DNA of 64,000 bases from Tetrahymena elliotti 4EA (lineage: Eukaryota; Ciliophora; Oligohymenophorea; Hymenostomatida; Tetrahymenidae), in the NCBI GenBank assembly GCA_000231825.2, contig JH720384.1, positions 62,001-126,000 of the forward strand, given 5' to 3'. Shown piece by piece: positions 37,051 through 49,000 of this stretch. Every line of letters begins with the position of its first letter. The first letter of the stretch is position 1. The notes beneath the pieces were generated by a model, which saw only the letters and a list, made by a program, of their open reading frames with translations, was not told where the DNA came from and did no database searches. The translations under genes were made by a program, and so were the position numbers.

Positions 37051-40000
37051 TCACTTTTTTAAAAGTACATCCTGCCAATTAAATGGGGGAAATACTTTTT
37101 TATCGCCATAAGGTGCTTAATCTTCATTTTATAAGTTTACTAAAGTATCTTTCAGGCTTAATTTAGGATTTGTAATTGTTTTAGGCTATTTTGGTTAGTT
37201 ACTATTACATTATCTTCTGTTGCTAATATGCATAAAACGGAAATAAGTTTAATCTATTGGCATGTTATTGATATAATCTGATTTATCAAAAACAAAAGTT
37301 TTCTAGCTTGGCTGGTATGTTATTTCTACCCAAGTATGGTCTTCAACTTTCTAATTAAGCTTCCCATCCCATTTTTCTAATTTTTAGTTTTATTCATTTA
37401 TTTCTCTTCCATATTTGAGTAATGCTCCTGCCCTGAATTTAACTTCTAGCCCTAAAATATGGCTAAAGGGAAGTAGAAAGGCACAAACGACTGAAGCTAG
37501 TGTATGACAGTTACCTGAAAATTAAATTAATTCAATATTTTAAAAATTTTAAAACAATTTTACCTTAACCAAAATAAGCAAGCTTTCCACATTCAAATGC
37601 TATATATCTTGATGGATGTATTCCTTCTTATACTAAATGAATTAAATCTATGCATTTTGATATTCTCTCTACACATTTTTATTGAATTTAAATATTTTAT
37701 TCATTCACAGAATACTCATCTTATGATGATTTCTCAAAATTTAAGCTATAATCTATCTATCCTACTAAATCTGAAATACTCAGAGCTGCTTCTATCAATT
37801 TTGCTTTAGTAATCAGGTCTTAATATTTGCATTTTATGCCATCTTCAAAAACCAAACCTTCTTGCAAAGGATTTCCAGAAAAATTAGTAGGGGAATTCAA
37901 TCTATTAAAAAAAAGTAATAATTTTCTAAAAAATTTACATGAATTTAATTTACCTGTATATTTCTTATTCATCTACTTTTATTATTTAATCAGGTAGAAC
38001 CTTTACTTGAAATACTCCTTCTTTTTCATCATAAGACTAAATATATGCCTTGTGAGTGACACAATCTTCTCCATCTTGCTTATATTCTAAATAATCTTTA
38101 TCAAATACTTAAGTTTTAACTTTTGTCCTAACATGAACTTATCTTCCTTTTAGATAAGCTGGAAAATGAAATATCTTTTCTAAATTTTTTGGTAAATTAT
38201 TATCTCCCCATATCAATTTAAATCTTTCTAAATCATTGTCATACGGAATTAAAGTAGGGAGATTTCCAAACAATTTAATAGCCTGAGTTCTTAAAGGAGT
38301 ACTGTTTAAATATCCTATTTATTAAACCAATAAATCATATTAAACATCAATTTTTTCCTGAAAAAAATTTTCAAAATACAAATAAGCATAATCTTACCTC
38401 TGTAATATTCCTATAAATCACCTGACAGTAAAAGTTCTTTAAATCTTCCTAAAGCCCATATTTGCAATTCTCTTTGAGAACTGTTAGGATTAGGATCCTG
38501 TAAAAATAAATACTATTTTGGTTCTTATTTTTGTTTATTTATTTCTTTTCTTAGACATGCTCCTCTTAAATTTTTTTTATAATACAAATATTACTCTTTA
38601 TTATTTAAAAGCTCATCTAAATCATATTCTACTGCCTCTTCCTATTAATTAATGAATTAATTAATCATTTACAATTTAATCTTAAACAATATTTTTACTT
38701 ATTTTTGTTTTTCTTCTGATTTGGTAGTCTCATTTTCATCAGAATTTTTCTTTTATTCTTCATCTTGTCCTTCAAATTCTACTTATTTTTCTACTATTTC
38801 TTATACTTATACATTGATTTATTCTTAGATTTTTTAAAATATAGGATCCAAGTTGTCAGTAATTTGTTGAATTATTTAATCACCAATACATTTATAAGCC
38901 TTTTTAGGCTTTTCAGCATTGAATTTACCACAATTTAATTTAATTAATTTGCACTTGGGGATAATTTTATTCATTTTTTCTCCTTACTGTAAAGGATGGA
39001 GTTATTCAGCAGTAACCCAAAGAAGAATAATTTTTTACTTAACATCCTTGAGTATTGCTAAATCTTAACTCCATGCTGGATGGAAGCTAAATATTTATTT
39101 TACTTTAGGATTATTTAGAATACCATAATTCATAGCTAATGCAGCTCCATAATCATATCCCATAAGAATTATGTTTTTATATTAATCAAATTCTTACTTT
39201 ATCATTTTATCTATGAAGGGGACGGATTATTCATGTCCTCTAACATTAAGCTTTTATCCTCCTGAAGAATTTTATCCAGGATAATCTAAAGAAACAATAT
39301 AAAAATTTCTGGCAACTAAAGCCTCATAAGTATAAGACATATATTTTCTTCCACATGAACCATATGCAGGTAAAACAATTGCTAAATTAGTACTATTGGG
39401 ATCTCCATAAGTGTAAAGTTATATTTGATTATCTAATATCTTATATTCTCTTTATAAATCTTCATTTATTTAAGCACTCAATGGTTTGTTAAATGATATT
39501 TTTTCTTCATTTATTTTAACATGCTCTTTTACAACATCTGAATCTTTTTTATACTTTAAAAAATGAAATAAAAATCTATTTAATTAAATTTAATTTCTAT
39601 TTAATTACAATTTATTTTTCAACCAAAAGATTATTTATTATTTTACTAGCTATTTATCCAAAAGACAATGTTCTTTTGGAATGTTAAATGTGGCATTCCA
39701 AAGGAGACACCATACAAAATATTGCAGTCTATGAATTTCCACCTAATGAATTTTATAGAAGCTTAGTCAGTGCTGAATTTCTATAAGGTATAAAAGCTGC
39801 ATTTTCACTTAATGAAAAAATAACATTTTTCAAATTAAAAAGGCTCATGTTTATATTTTTTGTTTCTTTTTATTACTAACTTCCATATGAATCAGTAAGC
39901 AATTCGCTTCCTGCTAAATCAACGAAGTTAATTTCACACAGACCTTTGTCTTTAATAGCTATATGAAGTCTAAAAACACAATGTGATCTGCTACTTTTTT

Positions 40001-40632
40001 CATGTAAATAACTACATCCCATAGCTTTGTTGCTATTTCCAAATTTAAGTAGATCTAAAGCTTCTTCTGAACTTTATATATATAAAAAATCTTTCAAAAT
40101 AAAAGTAGAGATATATAGATAGATAGATTGAAAACCTTTCAACTAGATGCTCTGCTAGATTAGCCAAAATAAAAGAGCCATTTATTTCTTTAATAGGAAT
40201 GTCATCTCTTTCACCTAAAAGATCATTTATTTACTCATTATAAATCTCGTAGAAGCTCACTAAAGCTTTCACTTTTATTTCCCCATTACTATTTAAAGAG
40301 AATATATCATCTAAAGCTGAGTATATAATTCCTTTTTCACACTCTTTATGTCCAAAAATTGTATGGGTCTTTCCAGAACATGTTTAACCATATGCAAAAA
40401 CTGTAGTATTAATGCCCTTTAAAGCATCTTAAATATATGGCTTCAATGATTTAGAATAAACCATTGTATTATTGTAATTTTCCCTAAAAATTTGATCAAA
40501 AGTGAATTCTGTTGACTCAAGATTAATAGAACTCTTCTTATCATTAATATCAAATTAATATATTTTATTTTTTCCATCTTAAGAATGTATGTAAGGTCTA
40601 ATCCTTACAAAGGATTTTACTTTTTTGCTCAT
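37051..40632 (-). CDS. Kinesin motor - alpha/beta-hydrolase-like - transglutaminase-like fusion protein
   Basis: Exons 40632-40136, 40071-39647, 39543-38699, about 38641-38398, 38357-37954, 37901-37564 and 37514-37051 (TGA). Residues 1-~310 are a kinesin motor: P-loop GQTCSGKTHT (82-91), SSRSH (switch I), DLAGSE (switch II), KNINMSLFNLKNVI, YRNSALTKLLQNSLGG. A phase-1 intron joins SFGQIA to a neck-like NSDVVKEHVKINEE, then an alpha/beta-hydrolase-like domain (~340-540): AIVLPAYGSCGRKYM, YIVSLDYPGQNSSGG, and elbow GYDYGA with Asp438 at the nucleophile site. After an acidic/Gln linker, the C-terminal ~300 residues end in a transglutaminase-like core with Cys in GNCHTLASVV, His in DHTWVE and Asp in VFDKSD. 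One joint (38397-38358) is off by one base in my reading, so that exon model is uncertain. A separate hydrolase/transglutaminase gene starting at ATG 39696 is an alternative. Predicted to be a microtubule-associated, cytosolic or ciliary protein. Confidence 0.75.
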
Positions 40633-42394
40633 GAAATTTATGAATTTAATTTTGGTAAATAATAATATTCGAAAGTTCACTTCTCTAACTCTTGAATTAC
40701 ATAAATTAACAGAACTAATAAATTATGAATATGTGTTTCTATTTTAATTAATATTCTACTTAATTCTATACAAACATAGAAAAATTAAGATTTATTTGTT
40801 GATTAAATTTTTTTTTTGCTATAATAGATACATTTTTTCCTCGACTACTTATCTTTGTTCTTTCAGTCAAAAAATTGTAAAAATATAAAACTCTTTAATG
40901 TTTTTAATAGTGTTGATCCTTGATAAAAAATCAAATTATCATTGATTATTTATTTATTATCAACTCATTCTTTCTTATTTATTCAGTCTCTAACATTTAT
41001 TTCAGGGAAATTCTTGAAATAATTTATTTTAAATTTAATTTTTTTTATTTTCTTTTCTGAGAACATTAAAATTTTAATGCCTTTAAATTAAATAATAAGA
41101 ATTTAATTATTTTTTTATTTAAATAAATATTTTTATATCAATTTTAAGTAAAAAATATTTTCATTGTTATTTAATCAATTTATGAGGGTTAGATTAAAAT
41201 TTTTTTTTATGAAGGTTAGATTAAATAAAAGTTTCAAAAAAATAGCCAAAATATTTCTTAAATAAATTAAATTTATAATACCCTACTTTTTTTTATTTAT
41301 TTATATTTCTTAAATCAGCAAAAAAAATATTTTAAAAATTATCATTATCATTTTAAATGCTTGTAAATTATGATTATATTACTTTTCAGATAATAAGCTT
41401 TTTTTTAATTCAAATATAAAAAATTTAATAGTTTTCTTAATAAAATAGTGTTTAGAAACATTTATTTCTTCTTGATTTTTCTGATAGCTTATTTTTAATT
41501 CAAAAATTAAAAATTTAATAGTTTTTTATAATGAAATTTGAGGAAGCAGTAATTGTATTTATAAAATTCTTCTTTACCCTTAATTATTTTATTAAATGCG
41601 ACATTGTTCCTAAGCAACTAAAAATTTATAAAATTTTTGGCATATGTGAAAAATAATAAGTAAAGATGATTTAAAGTAGTAAATATGGTTGAGTATTGCT
41701 GGTTTTAAATTAAATGAATTATATATTTAAATTGGTGGATATGATGATTTTTATAACGCAAACGTTGGAAGTATAATTATACTACACAAATATATGTGTT
41801 TGCGATATTGTTACTTTCTGAAAATAATTGATTCATTAAATGGACAAAAATAAAATTTTCTAAGATAGAATTTATGCTAACAAAGTGTATAGGATCTTTT
41901 TAATTGATGAAATATAATTTTACTAACCTTAAAATTAAACTCTTTCAGCATATTTTAAAAAATGGAATACTAATTTTATATAAAAAGTGTGACTGCTTTC
42001 AAAATGGTCTGCTGAAGAGTATTTGAATTAATAGCCATAAAATAAATAGTTTTATAAAAAAAGAAAAATTTGATCACAACTTCTTCTCAAATAATATAAA
42101 TAATGGTTATATTATGAAGGTAAGAGGTCAAGTAATAATTATTTAAAGCTATATTCTTGTGGACAAAGCAATTTAATATCTGAGAAGTTTACAATGTATT
42201 TAATTTAAGTGTGAAGAAGTAAATAATATCAAATACTTTTTTGTTGTTTGTGCGAGTTTCCTCGCTTGCTTAATTAATTAAAAAGAGAAAGAGTAATTAT
42301 AATAATTAATATTATTGGCAAACAAACAAACAAAACTTAGAAGAAAAAAATAAATACTTACAGATATTAATTAGTATAACATTCAATTAATTCT
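40633..42394. other. Gene-free divergent spacer (40.6-42.4 kb)
   Basis: Between the kinesin-fusion gene (minus) and a small plus-strand gene. A short plus-strand open frame near 41.53-41.70 kb followed by others in the same frame after a TGA could be chance or relic coding sequence. The GC-rich hairpin at 42252-42265 is listed separately. Confidence 0.55.
42252..42265. repeat. GC-rich hairpin upstream of a small gene
   Basis: GCGAG (42252-42256), loop TTTC, CTCGC (42261-42265). A perfect 5-bp GC-rich stem in very AT-rich surroundings, about 130 bp upstream of the start codon at 42395. It could be a 5'-UTR or promoter element. Confidence 0.5.
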
Positions 42395-42985
42395 ATGGAT
42401 TCTTTTTAATCTGTTATTCAGATAACTAGCTCTTAAATATCATCAGAGTACAAAAATATTGAAGACTTTATATAAAAATCTAGAAATTTTATCTATAGTG
42501 AACTCAAAATGACGAAAATGAATAAAATTACGCTCGAAAAAGAGAGAAATTTGTTTAACTCAATCATTAACAGTATTGAAGACATTGAATATCGCGATGA
42601 GCTAATAAGAGTTAAATAAGTATTCTTTTAATGCATAAAGGAATAAATGATTCTATTTTAGTAAACACTTGCTCATCATATGAAATTTATTGAGAAAATT
42701 CAATAAGACTATCCTTAAATTCTAAGCACAAAGCCTATCAGATAGCTTTCAAAGTAAAAGGAATCTCTATTACATTATTTGCTATCTCCAAATGAAGAAA
42801 GCTTTGGTAGACATTCCTAAAAAAGTAAATAACTTTCATCTTCCTTAATTGCAAAAGATGTAAATTCTCACTCTTTCTAATCTTAAATGAGAAGCAAAAA
42901 ACATTTCTAAACTATTCCAGATAGCGATGGTGAAGATGAAAACTAAGCTAGCTTCACACACTAAAAAAAGCTTTTTGCTTACTGA
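42395..42985 (+). CDS. Small helical protein, function unknown (182 aa)
   Basis: Two exons, 42395-42619 and 42662-42985, separated by a 42-bp GT...AG intron (GTATTC...TTTTAG) at phase 0, ending in TGA. The first ~100 residues are predicted helical and charged (EKERNLFNSIINSIEDIEYR and AHHMKFIEKIQQDYP) and could form a coiled coil. The C-terminal third is Ser/Gln/Lys-rich with SDGEDEN near the end. No family recognised, no membrane segment. An alternative donor 12 bases earlier would also keep the frame. Support comes from the clean intron and the coding composition rather than from homology. Confidence 0.65.
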
Positions 42986-44925
42986 TAAATTTCTTGCTAA
43001 TATTTAGATAGGAAATATCTCAAAATAAATGTATTCGAGTACTTTTAAATGAGACTCAATTAAATTAATAAAAGCTGTAAATAAAATAAATAACCAAAAA
43101 TAATAATATTTATTATTACGAAAACATTAAAATATCATACTCTATTCTAATCATTATCAATAAACTATCCTAAAAAATCTAATATATTATTAAACAAAAT
43201 TATTATTTATATATTCTTTTATGTTAACCTAATATTCTGCTATCTGCCCCATTGATAAATCTTAATCCTACTACTCAAAACAAAATATTTTTGAGAATCT
43301 TATTGAATTATTTAACTTTGAATTTGAATTTATTGAGTAAATTTCTTCATCATATCTTTTTTGAATTCGTTTAGATAAATAATTCACTTTTAAATTGACT
43401 ATTCAAGACTAAATAATTATTAATTATTCGCATTTTATCAAGATAGATATTATATTATCTATCTATTTTTGAACAGAAAGATATTGATATTTATAGAATT
43501 TTATTTATAAATTTAAATTTAGTGAAGTTTATTGATCAAAGATGAAATATTTTCAATTTCTTACTAATTTTAAGAATTAAAAAATTTACCATTTAATCTA
43601 AAATATCAATTTTAGATATTTTCTATTCGATGTATATTCCCATTAATTTATCAACCAAGATTTTACAAATTTAGTATTTTTAAAATTAAATTTAAAAAAT
43701 TTATTCTTAATTGATTTTCTTGATATTTTTAATTTGTGTTTTCAAAATCATAAACACCATTTTATTTTTAAAATAAATTAATTTTTTTGTAATACAATTT
43801 ATGAAAATTAGTCTAAAAAACATTTTATAATTTTAATAAATACAATAGAGTAAAGAAATAGATTTGAATGCTTATTATTATATTGCTATAATAAATTTAT
43901 GTTAAATGAAAATTTAGACTATTTTTATTTAAAATATTTTTTTGATAATAAATCATGTAAATACCCAGTTTAGAACAAAACACTGCAAAATAATAATTTA
44001 ATTGAATAAATATTTCGTATACTTTAAACACAAAAATTTGTAAATATATTCAGAATTACTGCTATTTTTTTAGTTGTTAGTTAAGAATTTGTAGTTAAGA
44101 CAATCAAATTTTATAAAATAATTTTTCACAATAAGGTGTTTATTTTCCAACTGAATGTATAAGATGAAATAATACGTTCATTTGATTATTAAAGATTTTT
44201 TAATCTAATATTTAGAAACAAATCTTTTATAAATAATTCTTACAATTTTTCAAATTTAAAATATGTATAAAATAGCATATGATAAATTGAAGAATTCATA
44301 ATTGAAAAGAAAAGTTGAAAAATATTTAGAAATAAATCTAAACATATGCAGCTATATATTTAATTTTTGGAGTTGAAAAAATAATTTTTTCTAAGAATAA
44401 ACATAGATTTAATTCAGTAAGCCTTTAATAGGTATATTTATTTACTCATATTTAGATATGTAAAGTTACTCTTTGATAAATTAAGCCTTATTATATTAAA
44501 AAATTTATTGAAAAATATCTGATTTATAGGTTAAGTCTAGGGTGAAAATGGGGATTTAAAGACTACATACTTGGCTGAACTTAATTCAAAAAACTGTATT
44601 CTTTTATTTAAGATATAAAATTTTAAGCTGCTTTAAAATTTTATATTATAACCTGTTGGAGGAGGATTAACCCATAATTGTAGATATTTGTACTTTTGTC
44701 TTTACTTTGAAAAAAATTAGAGGATCAAAATATTTGTGGTGAAAATCGATTATTGAAAAGATTCTCTTTAATTATCAGATTTGTAATGAATCTAGGTTTA
44801 TTTTTGATACATATACAAAAGATTTGTGAACAAATACTGCGCAATCAACTGATTCTTTAATAATAATTAATTAATTAATTCTCTCTAAAAAACTTTATTT
44901 TTTAACATAAATAAAATAGCTAAAA
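42986..44925. other. Gene-free AT-rich spacer (43.0-44.9 kb)
   Basis: AT-rich DNA upstream of the DAO-like gene. An open plus-strand frame near 44.53-44.77 kb reads about 80 codons without TGA but shows no domain, and I treat it as chance. No RNA gene is seen. Confidence 0.6.
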
Positions 44926-46047
44926 ATGAGCCACCAAGAACTCCCTAAAGTTGACAACAAGCGTGTCATTAGATTAGTTCCTCCCATCTTGACTTAGGAT
45001 AGAATAGTTGGTTATAAGGCAGGATTAAGACCTTTCCGTTAAGGAGGAGTCCGTCTTGAAGAAGAAAAGATTGGCAATAAGATTTTCTTCCACAATTATG
45101 GTCATGGTGCTGGTGGTGTCTCTGTTGGTTATGGCTACAGTACTTTAGCTTTTAACAAATTTGCAAGCAAATATCATGATTGTCAAGATTCTAAGAAGGT
45201 TGGTATTGTTGGTAGTGGTTACATCGGTTTATTCACTGCCCTTCTTCTTCGTGAAAGTGGATATGATGTAACTATCTATGCTGACAAAACCATCAAGACA
45301 TCTGGTTTCTCTTATCCTGATTCTGATGATAAGTCTCTCCCCACTACCTCTTAAATTGCTGGAGGTTTCTGGGTACCTTATGGTTATGATTTCAACTGCA
45401 CAACTGAAGTTAGAGAAACTCACGAACTTGCTTGCAGGTTAAGTTTTGCCTTCTTTGAAAAAACTCTCCACCATAAGAAAATGAGAGGTGTCTCTTACAA
45501 GAAGACTGTTCATGTTGATTCAATTGATTACATTAAAAGAAGTGTCCCTAATGGTTTGATTAAAGATTATGAAGATGTTAAAGTAACCTTCAATGGAGTT
45601 GATTTGATTGATGCTCATTACTTTACCACTCTTCTTATTGATGGTGATCTCTTCCTTAATGACTTAAAGTAGGAATGCGTTAGATTAGGAGTTAATTTCG
45701 TTGACAGACACTTCAACACTGTGAATGATATTCTTTCTCTTGAAGAAAAGTATATCTTCAACTGCACTGGTTGCTTTGCTGGTAAACTTTTCAATGATCC
45801 TAACGTTTGTCCTATGAAGGGTTAACTTGTTGCTTTCAAGCCTACTCCTGGAGTTGATTACTTCTTCCGTACATAAATTGAAAATGGTGCTTTCGTTTCA
45901 TTCTATCCCTAATAAGATGTCTTACCAGTTGGTTTGGTTGAATAAAAGGGTGACTGGAACCCCAGACCCACTGTTGAAACTTGCAACAGAATTGCTCAAA
46001 ACGCTATTAAATATTTTGAAAAATACAATACTGCTCCTAAACTTTGA
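44926..46047 (+). CDS. D-amino-acid-oxidase-like FAD flavoprotein with apparently permuted order (373 aa)
   Basis: Single exon, strong codon bias like GDH. The Rossmann FAD fingerprint KVGIVGSGYIGLFTALLL (GSGYIG at 96-101) with VTIYADK, then TTSQIAGGFWVPYG, a central substrate region, and the late motif NCTGCFAG...MKGQLVAF all follow D-amino-acid/D-aspartate oxidase order. Normally the family ends with GxRPxRxxxRLE and IHNYGHGGxG. Here these appear before the Rossmann fold: GLRPFRQGGVRLEEE (33-47) and FFHNYGHGAGG (55-64). The C-terminus ends soon after GDWNPRPTVETCNRIAQNAI with no second copy. The enzyme is therefore predicted to oxidise an amine or D-amino acid with FAD and O2, but in circularly permuted form. 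No peroxisomal SKL-type tail is present (ends APKL). The substrate is not predictable by eye. Confidence 0.9.
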
Positions 46048-49000
46048 TTTTAAAAATTATTTATAACTTATTAACTCTAAAATTTGCATTTAAAATTCAA
46101 AAGTATCCAAAACGCTTGTTAATTTATCTTTTTTGTGCAATTTTAAGCAAATTTTAAAATAATTCTTTTGTTCTTTGTTTTTATTTTCTTAGAAAATTTT
46201 CTTAAAATCATTTCATTTGTTTATTAAGAATTAAGAATGTTCTTTAAAAACTTTCTGAGCCATCAATCAATCCGAATTTAAATAACTCTTCCAATTTACA
46301 AGAATGCAAACCCATCACATTTCTTTAATTAATAAGCAAATTTAAAAATATTTTTTGAATAAATTGCTGTCTGTGTAAATATTCTTTAAAGCTTAAAAAA
46401 ATAAAATGAAATATTTTTGTCTAAGTGTATTTTTAAATTAAAAAAATCACCTTGTAGGGTATTTAATCTAAATTCACTTTAGAGAATATGCATAATTTAA
46501 ATTTCAAATCTTACAATTATTTATCAAGTAGTCCAAATGTAGAAACATAATAGTAAAGAGTTAGATCTATCTACAACATTAAGTAGTCATTCAGCCAAAA
46601 CAAATTTAAAATTGATTATCAAATAGAAAAAATTTACTTGCTGGAATAATAATATAAATTTGATGGGTATTGGTATCTGTTAAAATCTTAGAAAAAAATA
46701 AATATTTGAGCAAAAATAAATTAATTTTACAGGAAAAAATAATATTTTTTGAATTAAAAATTAAATTATGTTTGTCTATTTTTAACAATTTTAAAAAAGA
46801 TTAAAATTCTTCTATATTTAATATAAATTATGATCTGTATTTTATTAGCAGTTAATAATTTAAGAAAATAGATTAATCTTATAAAATATGATGTCATAAA
46901 AAATATTTGAATTTAAAAGTAAGACTAAATTGTAAACTTCAAACAAATTTTTTTTAAATTTTAAAATACTCAGTATTAAATTAGTATTTTTGAAGTATTT
47001 TTTAGCTCATTTGTTTAAATTTTAGATCCTAACGTCAATTTTATAAGAACAAAATCTTTAGCATTCAAAAAAATCTGAGATAAAATTATATTTAAGTAAT
47101 AAAAATTATGTAAATGTTTAGTTTTAATTGATTTATTAAGCAAATATTTTTAGAAATAAATGAATAATTTGTAATAAAATTAGATCAATTTAATAGAACA
47201 AATGTATTTTAAAATAGATAAAAATAAAAATAATGAAGAGATTTGTGATAAAATAGTTTTAGGTGTTTCTTTAAGTGAATTTTAAATGGATTTAAATTCC
47301 TTTTGTATAAAAACTATTTTTTGTTTAGCATATTATGCTCAGAAATAAAATAGTGTTCTTATTATATAATATATTATTTATTTTAACAGAGAGATAAAAT
47401 AAAAATATCTCTAAAAATGAGCTAAATATATTATTAATGAATAATTTATGATAGTATAGATAGAGAATATGAAATCATTAAAATGTTCAAAAATATAAAT
47501 AGTAAATCAAATTTAAAATTAGAATTAGGTTCTTATAAAATCTTAGCTTTTAATTTTTAGTCCATTAATTTGTAATTAGTGGGATTTATATTAACTTTGA
47601 TAATACCTACTATTTTTAGCTAATATTATACATAATAAGAGATGATTAAATAGAATATTATTTTAGATTTGAAAATAATTAATATCATTTAAATTTTAGC
47701 ACGAAAATTTATTTAAAATGTCAAGATTTCGTTAAATGTGTAAAAATATTAATAAATGTGTAAAGATTAAGAATATTCTAAAATTAAAGTTCTTAATATC
47801 AGAATAATAGCAGCATGCATATGAATAGGTCTTACCTATATATTTGTTGTCTATTTTAACCTTTTAACTCAATCAGGAAAGGTTATTTTTAGTAATTACA
47901 TAGGAATAGGATTTTGATCAGGACATAATTAAAACTTTTTTGAAATAGAAGGTGTTCGCTCAGAAATAATATTTTTAAGAATATAATTTATTCTGAAGAA
48001 AATCAGAAATATTTGAAGCGTGTTTAATTTGGTCTATACTTTACGTGTCCTACCCTGTAGAAAATAAATTTTATTTTTTGCGTGGGCTTATATAATTAGC
48101 TATTTGATTTGAGCGCTTTTTTCTATTTAGAAGAATCTTAGCAAAAAAAGATATATTTTAAATTAAAAAAAGTAGAAAATAAATAGTGACTCAATCGTTC
48201 ATGCAGACGATGGACGGCTTAAAGTTTTAATGATAAAATTCAAAAATTCAAAATAAAAAATATTCGTTGAAAATTTTATTAAATTTTGTTTGGAAGAAAA
48301 ATGATGATGAATCACTCATAAAGACTTTCTACTTTAATAATAAATCTAATTTAAATCTATTTGTTACATAGAATATGAGAATAGAAAAAGTGAATAGGTT
48401 TCAAGTATCACTAATTAATTTGTAATTTAGTTTACTTTATAAGCTCAGACTGTGGGATAATCAATTTGTTGATTTTTCTACATTTAGCTTAACAAAGTTG
48501 ATTTATGTTAAGTATTGTTAAGCAATCATTATAAATTTGCTTAGCTTGAATAGTTAAGTAAGATGAAAGAAGATAGACTTATAGAATTTTCTGTTGGTAT
48601 CTATTACATAAAATTTAATTACTCTTCATCACGCTAGCAAAATACTACAGATAAATAAATATCAACCAGATTATAAATTAAAAATAATAGATATAATTTG
48701 TTATCACTTTTATTTTATTTTATTGTTTTTTTATTTAAGATTTATAAATATCTTTCACACAATTCATCTTTTCTCTCAAACATATCATTTAGTCTAATTG
48801 GGTAAATTTAAAAAAAATGAATTAAGTTATTTTACCTCAATATTTAAATACTGGTTCGACTTATATAATTTTTGATATTAAGAATTAATGTAATGGAATA
48901 AAATCATAATTAATAAGCAAAGATAATAGATATACCAAGCATAATAAACGAATTTTCGAAATAAATTTTTATGTTCTTATAAATTTAGCCAGAAAATCTA

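Noticed and set aside
41532..42060. Consecutive plus-strand frames (one starting MKFEEAVIVFIKFFF)
   Set aside because: Broken by TGA, no recognisable domain, and no splice pattern linking them. It could be relic sequence but is not supportable.
44530..44775. Open plus-strand frame of about 80 codons upstream of the DAO-like gene
   Set aside because: Length is within chance expectation for this code and composition, and there is no motif.
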